NCBI GenBank assembly: GCA_028275295.1
Contig: JAPWUY010000189.1
Location: 1-5,060, forward strand
Source: Thermodesulfobacteriota bacterium
GTDB taxonomy: Bacteria; Desulfobacterota; Desulfocorpusculales; Desulfocorpusculum
DNA length: 5,060 nucleotides
Reading direction: 5' to 3'
The number at the start of each line of letters is the position of its first letter. The first letter of the stretch is position 1. The translations under genes were made by a program, and so were the position numbers. Shown in pieces: positions 2,935 through 5,060 of this stretch. The notes beneath the pieces are model-generated. The model searched no databases. It saw nothing but the letters and a program-made list of their open reading frames with translations, and was not told the DNA's origin.

Positions 2935-5060
2935 ATGACTCGACTCACCCCCGAAACGCTGAGAGATCTTTCCCAAAACATGGCCAGATACTTGGCCCCG
3001 AGATTCAAGCTAGAATTTGTCCCCGGTGTGCCCGATTACCCTTATCACCTGATGGTTTGCGGAGGGACCGGATGCCATGCCACCAAAAGCCTCCTAGTGA
3101 TGAAGGAGCTCCGGAAGGAGATAGAGGCCAGGGGTCTCCAAGAAAAGGCAATAGTAGTGGAGACTGGGTGCAATGGTTTCTGCGCACAGGGACCGGTTAT
3201 GACGGTTTATCCGGGCGGCATTTTCTATCAGTATCTCAAGCCAGAGGATGCTCGAGAGATAGTCCAAAAGCACTTGATTGAAGGCTGGCCCGTGGAAAGA
3301 CTCCTCTACCATGACCCCCAAACGGGCAAGCCCATATATCGTTTGAACCAAATACCTTTCTTCGGTCTCCAGGAAACCCGAGTTCTGAGGAATAGAGGCA
3401 TCATAGCTCCTGAAAGAATCGAGGAATACATTGGCCGAGAGGGTTATCAGGCGGCATGCAAGGCCCTATTCCAAATGACCCCGGAGCAGATAATCGACGA
3501 GGTGAAACGATCGGGTCTGAGGGGGAGGGGAGGAGCTGGCTTTCCCACTGGCATGAAGTGGGAGTTTGCTTACAGGTCCAGGTCCCATATCAAGTATGTC
3601 CTCTGCAATGCCGATGAAGGCGACCCCGGCGCGTTCATGGACAGAAGTGTCCTAGAGGCAGACCCCCACGCGGTTTTGGAAGGAATGATAATAGCCGCAA
3701 AAGCCATAGGAGCCCACAAGGGATATATATACTGCCGAGCGGAATATCCCTTGGCGGTGAAGAGACTGAACATTGCCATAGGGCAGGCACGCGACTTGGG
3801 GCTTCTTGGCGAGGACATCTTGGGATCTGGCTTTGACTTCGATCTGGAAGTGTATCGCGGGGCAGGGGCTTTTGTATGCGGCGAGGAGACAGCCCTCATG
3901 ATCTCTATAGAGGGGAAGAGGGGAATGCCGAGGCCAAGACCCCCTTTCCCTGCCATAGAAGGGCTCTGGCGCAAGCCAACGGTTCTCAACAATGTGGAGA
4001 CCCTGGCGAGCGTCCCCCAAATCATACTTAGGGGAGCGAGTTGGTACAACAGTCTAGGCACACTCAAGAGCAAGGGGACAAAGATATTCGCCGTGACAGG
4101 GGATGTAGTCAACGTGGGGCTGGTGGAAGTACCCATGGGCACATCCTTGGGCACCATCATCCACGACATAACAGGTGGGATGAAGAAAGGAAAGCGATTC
4201 AAGGCTGCACAGCTGGGAGGTCCTTCGGGGGGTTGCATACCGTCTCAGCACCTCAATGCCCCGGTTGATTACGAGTCCATCACTCAGTTAGGGGCAATAA
4301 TGGGCTCTGGTGGGATGATCGTCATGGATGAAGACAAGTGTATGGTCGATGTTGCCAGGTTTTTCATGGAATTCTGTCAGGATGAGTCATGCGGTAAATG
4401 CACCCCCTGCCGGGTGGGCACCCAAAAGATGCTCGAGATCCTGACCAGGATTTGCCGAGGGGAGGGCAGGGAAGGCGATATAGAGACCCTCCAGCGCTGG
4501 GCAGCCGTCATCCAGAACACTGCCTTGTGCGGCCTGGGCCAGACGGCCCCGAATCCAGTCCTTTCAACCATTCGATACTTTCGCCACGAATACGAGGCCC
4601 ACATCAAAGAGAAGCGCTGTCCAGCGGTAGTTTGCTCGGCCCTTTTCAAGGCCCCCTGCATCCACACATGCCCCGTGGGAATGGACATACCCACCTATGT
4701 GACTTTAGCCCGTTTGGGCAGGCTGGAAGAGGCCTACGAAGTTCTCCTTCGCACGAATCCCTTCCCGAGCGTTTGCGGAAGGGTGTGCGACCACAAATGC
4801 GAATACAAATGCCGAAGAGGAACTCTGGATGAGCCAGTTCACATAAGGGCCATAAAGCGTTACATCACTGACCACGCTCCCATGCCCAGGGGAGAACCTC
4901 CCAAGGTGACGAGGGAGGAAAAGATAGCGATCGTTGGCGCCGGGCCTTCGGGTCTGGCCGCTGCGAGGGAGCTTGCCCTCAGGGGGTACCCTGTCACGGT
5001 CTTCGAGGAGCTCCCGGAGCCAGGTGGGATGCTCCTCTGGGGCATACCCGAATACAGGCT
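2935..5060 (+). CDS. NuoF-GltD fusion flavoprotein: [2Fe-2S] domain + NADH/FMN NuoF core + GltD-type Fe-S/FAD module (3' end outside window)
   Basis: The frame is open from ATG 2935 to the window end (708 complete codons, no stop). AAGGAGAGGAG lies just upstream, its last AGGAG 6 nt before the ATG. Domains in order: (a) about 30-118, thioredoxin-like [2Fe-2S] domain with C42-x4-C47 and C79-x3-C83; (b) about 140-540, NuoF core with the FMN/NADH loop RGRGGAGFPTGMKW (196-209), CNADEGDPGAFMDR (224-237), CGEETALM (315-322) and the [4Fe-4S] ligands C486, C489 and C492 of SCGKCTPCR plus C532; (c) about 560-650, GltD/DPYD-type Fe-S domain with C562, C567, C575, C579 and C614-x3-C618-x3-C622-x3-C626 in CGRVC and following; (d) from 663, FAD Rossmann start G668-A-G670-P-S-G673, with E691 placed to bind the FAD ribose and PGGMLLWGIPEYR at the edge. 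Domains a and b match HydB/HndC flavoproteins, but the usual C-terminal 2x[4Fe-4S] ferredoxin domain is replaced by the GltD module. The likely role is electron exchange between NADH and a second pyridine nucleotide or low-potential carrier, with the NuoE-like protein as partner. Similar fusions occur in anaerobes; the function here is inferred. Confidence 0.9.
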   Translation, partial: MTRLTPETLRDLSQNMARYLAPRFKLEFVPGVPDYPYHLMVCGGTGCHATKSLLVMKELRKEIEARGLQEKAIVVETGCNGFCAQGPVMTVYPGGIFYQYLKPEDAREIVQKHLIEGWPVERLLYHDPQTGKPIYRLNQIPFFGLQETRVLRNRGIIAPERIEEYIGREGYQAACKALFQMTPEQIIDEVKRSGLRGRGGAGFPTGMKWEFAYRSRSHIKYVLCNADEGDPGAFMDRSVLEADPHAVLEGMIIAAKAIGAHKGYIYCRAEYPLAVKRLNIAIGQARDLGLLGEDILGSGFDFDLEVYRGAGAFVCGEETALMISIEGKRGMPRPRPPFPAIEGLWRKPTVLNNVETLASVPQIILRGASWYNSLGTLKSKGTKIFAVTGDVVNVGLVEVPMGTSLGTIIHDITGGMKKGKRFKAAQLGGPSGGCIPSQHLNAPVDYESITQLGAIMGSGGMIVMDEDKCMVDVARFFMEFCQDESCGKCTPCRVGTQKMLEILTRICRGEGREGDIETLQRWAAVIQNTALCGLGQTAPNPVLSTIRYFRHEYEAHIKEKRCPAVVCSALFKAPCIHTCPVGMDIPTYVTLARLGRLEEAYEVLLRTNPFPSVCGRVCDHKCEYKCRRGTLDEPVHIRAIKRYITDHAPMPRGEPPKVTREEKIAIVGAGPSGLAAARELALRGYPVTVFEELPEPGGMLLWGIPEYR

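Noticed and set aside
3570..4238. Minus-strand 222-residue frame inside the NuoF region
   Set aside because: It is antisense to conserved NuoF motifs on the plus strand and its composition is that of a shadow frame in GC-rich coding DNA.
2935..5060. Frameshift or assembly chimera at the NuoF/GltD boundary
   Set aside because: The frame is continuous, codon use (AGG/AGA, ATA) does not change at the junction, and the linker reads as a normal family sequence on both sides.

Overview
The window looks like a chromosomal piece of an anaerobic bacterium, most plausibly from Desulfobacterota or a similar syntrophic or sulfate-reducing lineage. This is inferred from gene content: a NuoE-like subunit beside a NuoF-type flavoprotein fused to a GltD-type module, a DUF2889 protein, and a probable ferritin-like protein tail. 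It is also inferred from heavy use of AGG/AGA (Arg) and ATA (Ile) codons in moderately GC-rich DNA. No taxonomic marker gene is present, so the assignment is tentative.

Layout. (1) Positions 2-112, plus strand: the last 36 codons of a protein whose tail resembles a ferritin-like or rubrerythrin helix. It is followed 20 nt later by a complete DUF2889-family gene (133-654, TTG start). (2) A short convergent gap (655-716) holds an inverted repeat that may end transcription from both sides. (3) Positions 717-1646, minus strand: a complete GhrA-type 2-hydroxyacid dehydrogenase. (4) Positions 1647-2391: about 745 nt with no recognisable gene. It separates the minus-strand dehydrogenase from the plus-strand redox operon. 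It contains two close dyads (2145-2162 and 2180-2196), a weaker inverted-repeat cluster and a GC-rich leader hairpin. One small minus-strand reading frame with a fair ribosome binding site (1715-2014) cannot be excluded. (5) Positions 2392 to the window end, plus strand: a two-gene operon. The first gene is a NuoE/HndA-type [2Fe-2S] subunit. The second is a long multidomain protein, cut by the window edge, made of a thioredoxin-like [2Fe-2S] domain, a NuoF FMN/NADH/[4Fe-4S] core, a GltD-type Fe-S domain and the start of a GltD-type FAD Rossmann domain.

How the genes may work together. The NuoE-like and NuoF-like proteins would form the NADH/FMN electron-input unit shared by complex I, bifurcating hydrogenases and NAD-linked formate dehydrogenases. 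The fused GltD-type module adds a second flavin and probably a second pyridine-nucleotide site. This suggests transhydrogenase or electron-bifurcating chemistry among NADH, NADP(H) and a low-potential carrier, perhaps with a catalytic subunit encoded downstream, outside the window. The biochemical role is inference; the domain content is read directly from the sequence. The most interesting material is this fusion and the dyad-containing region upstream of its operon.
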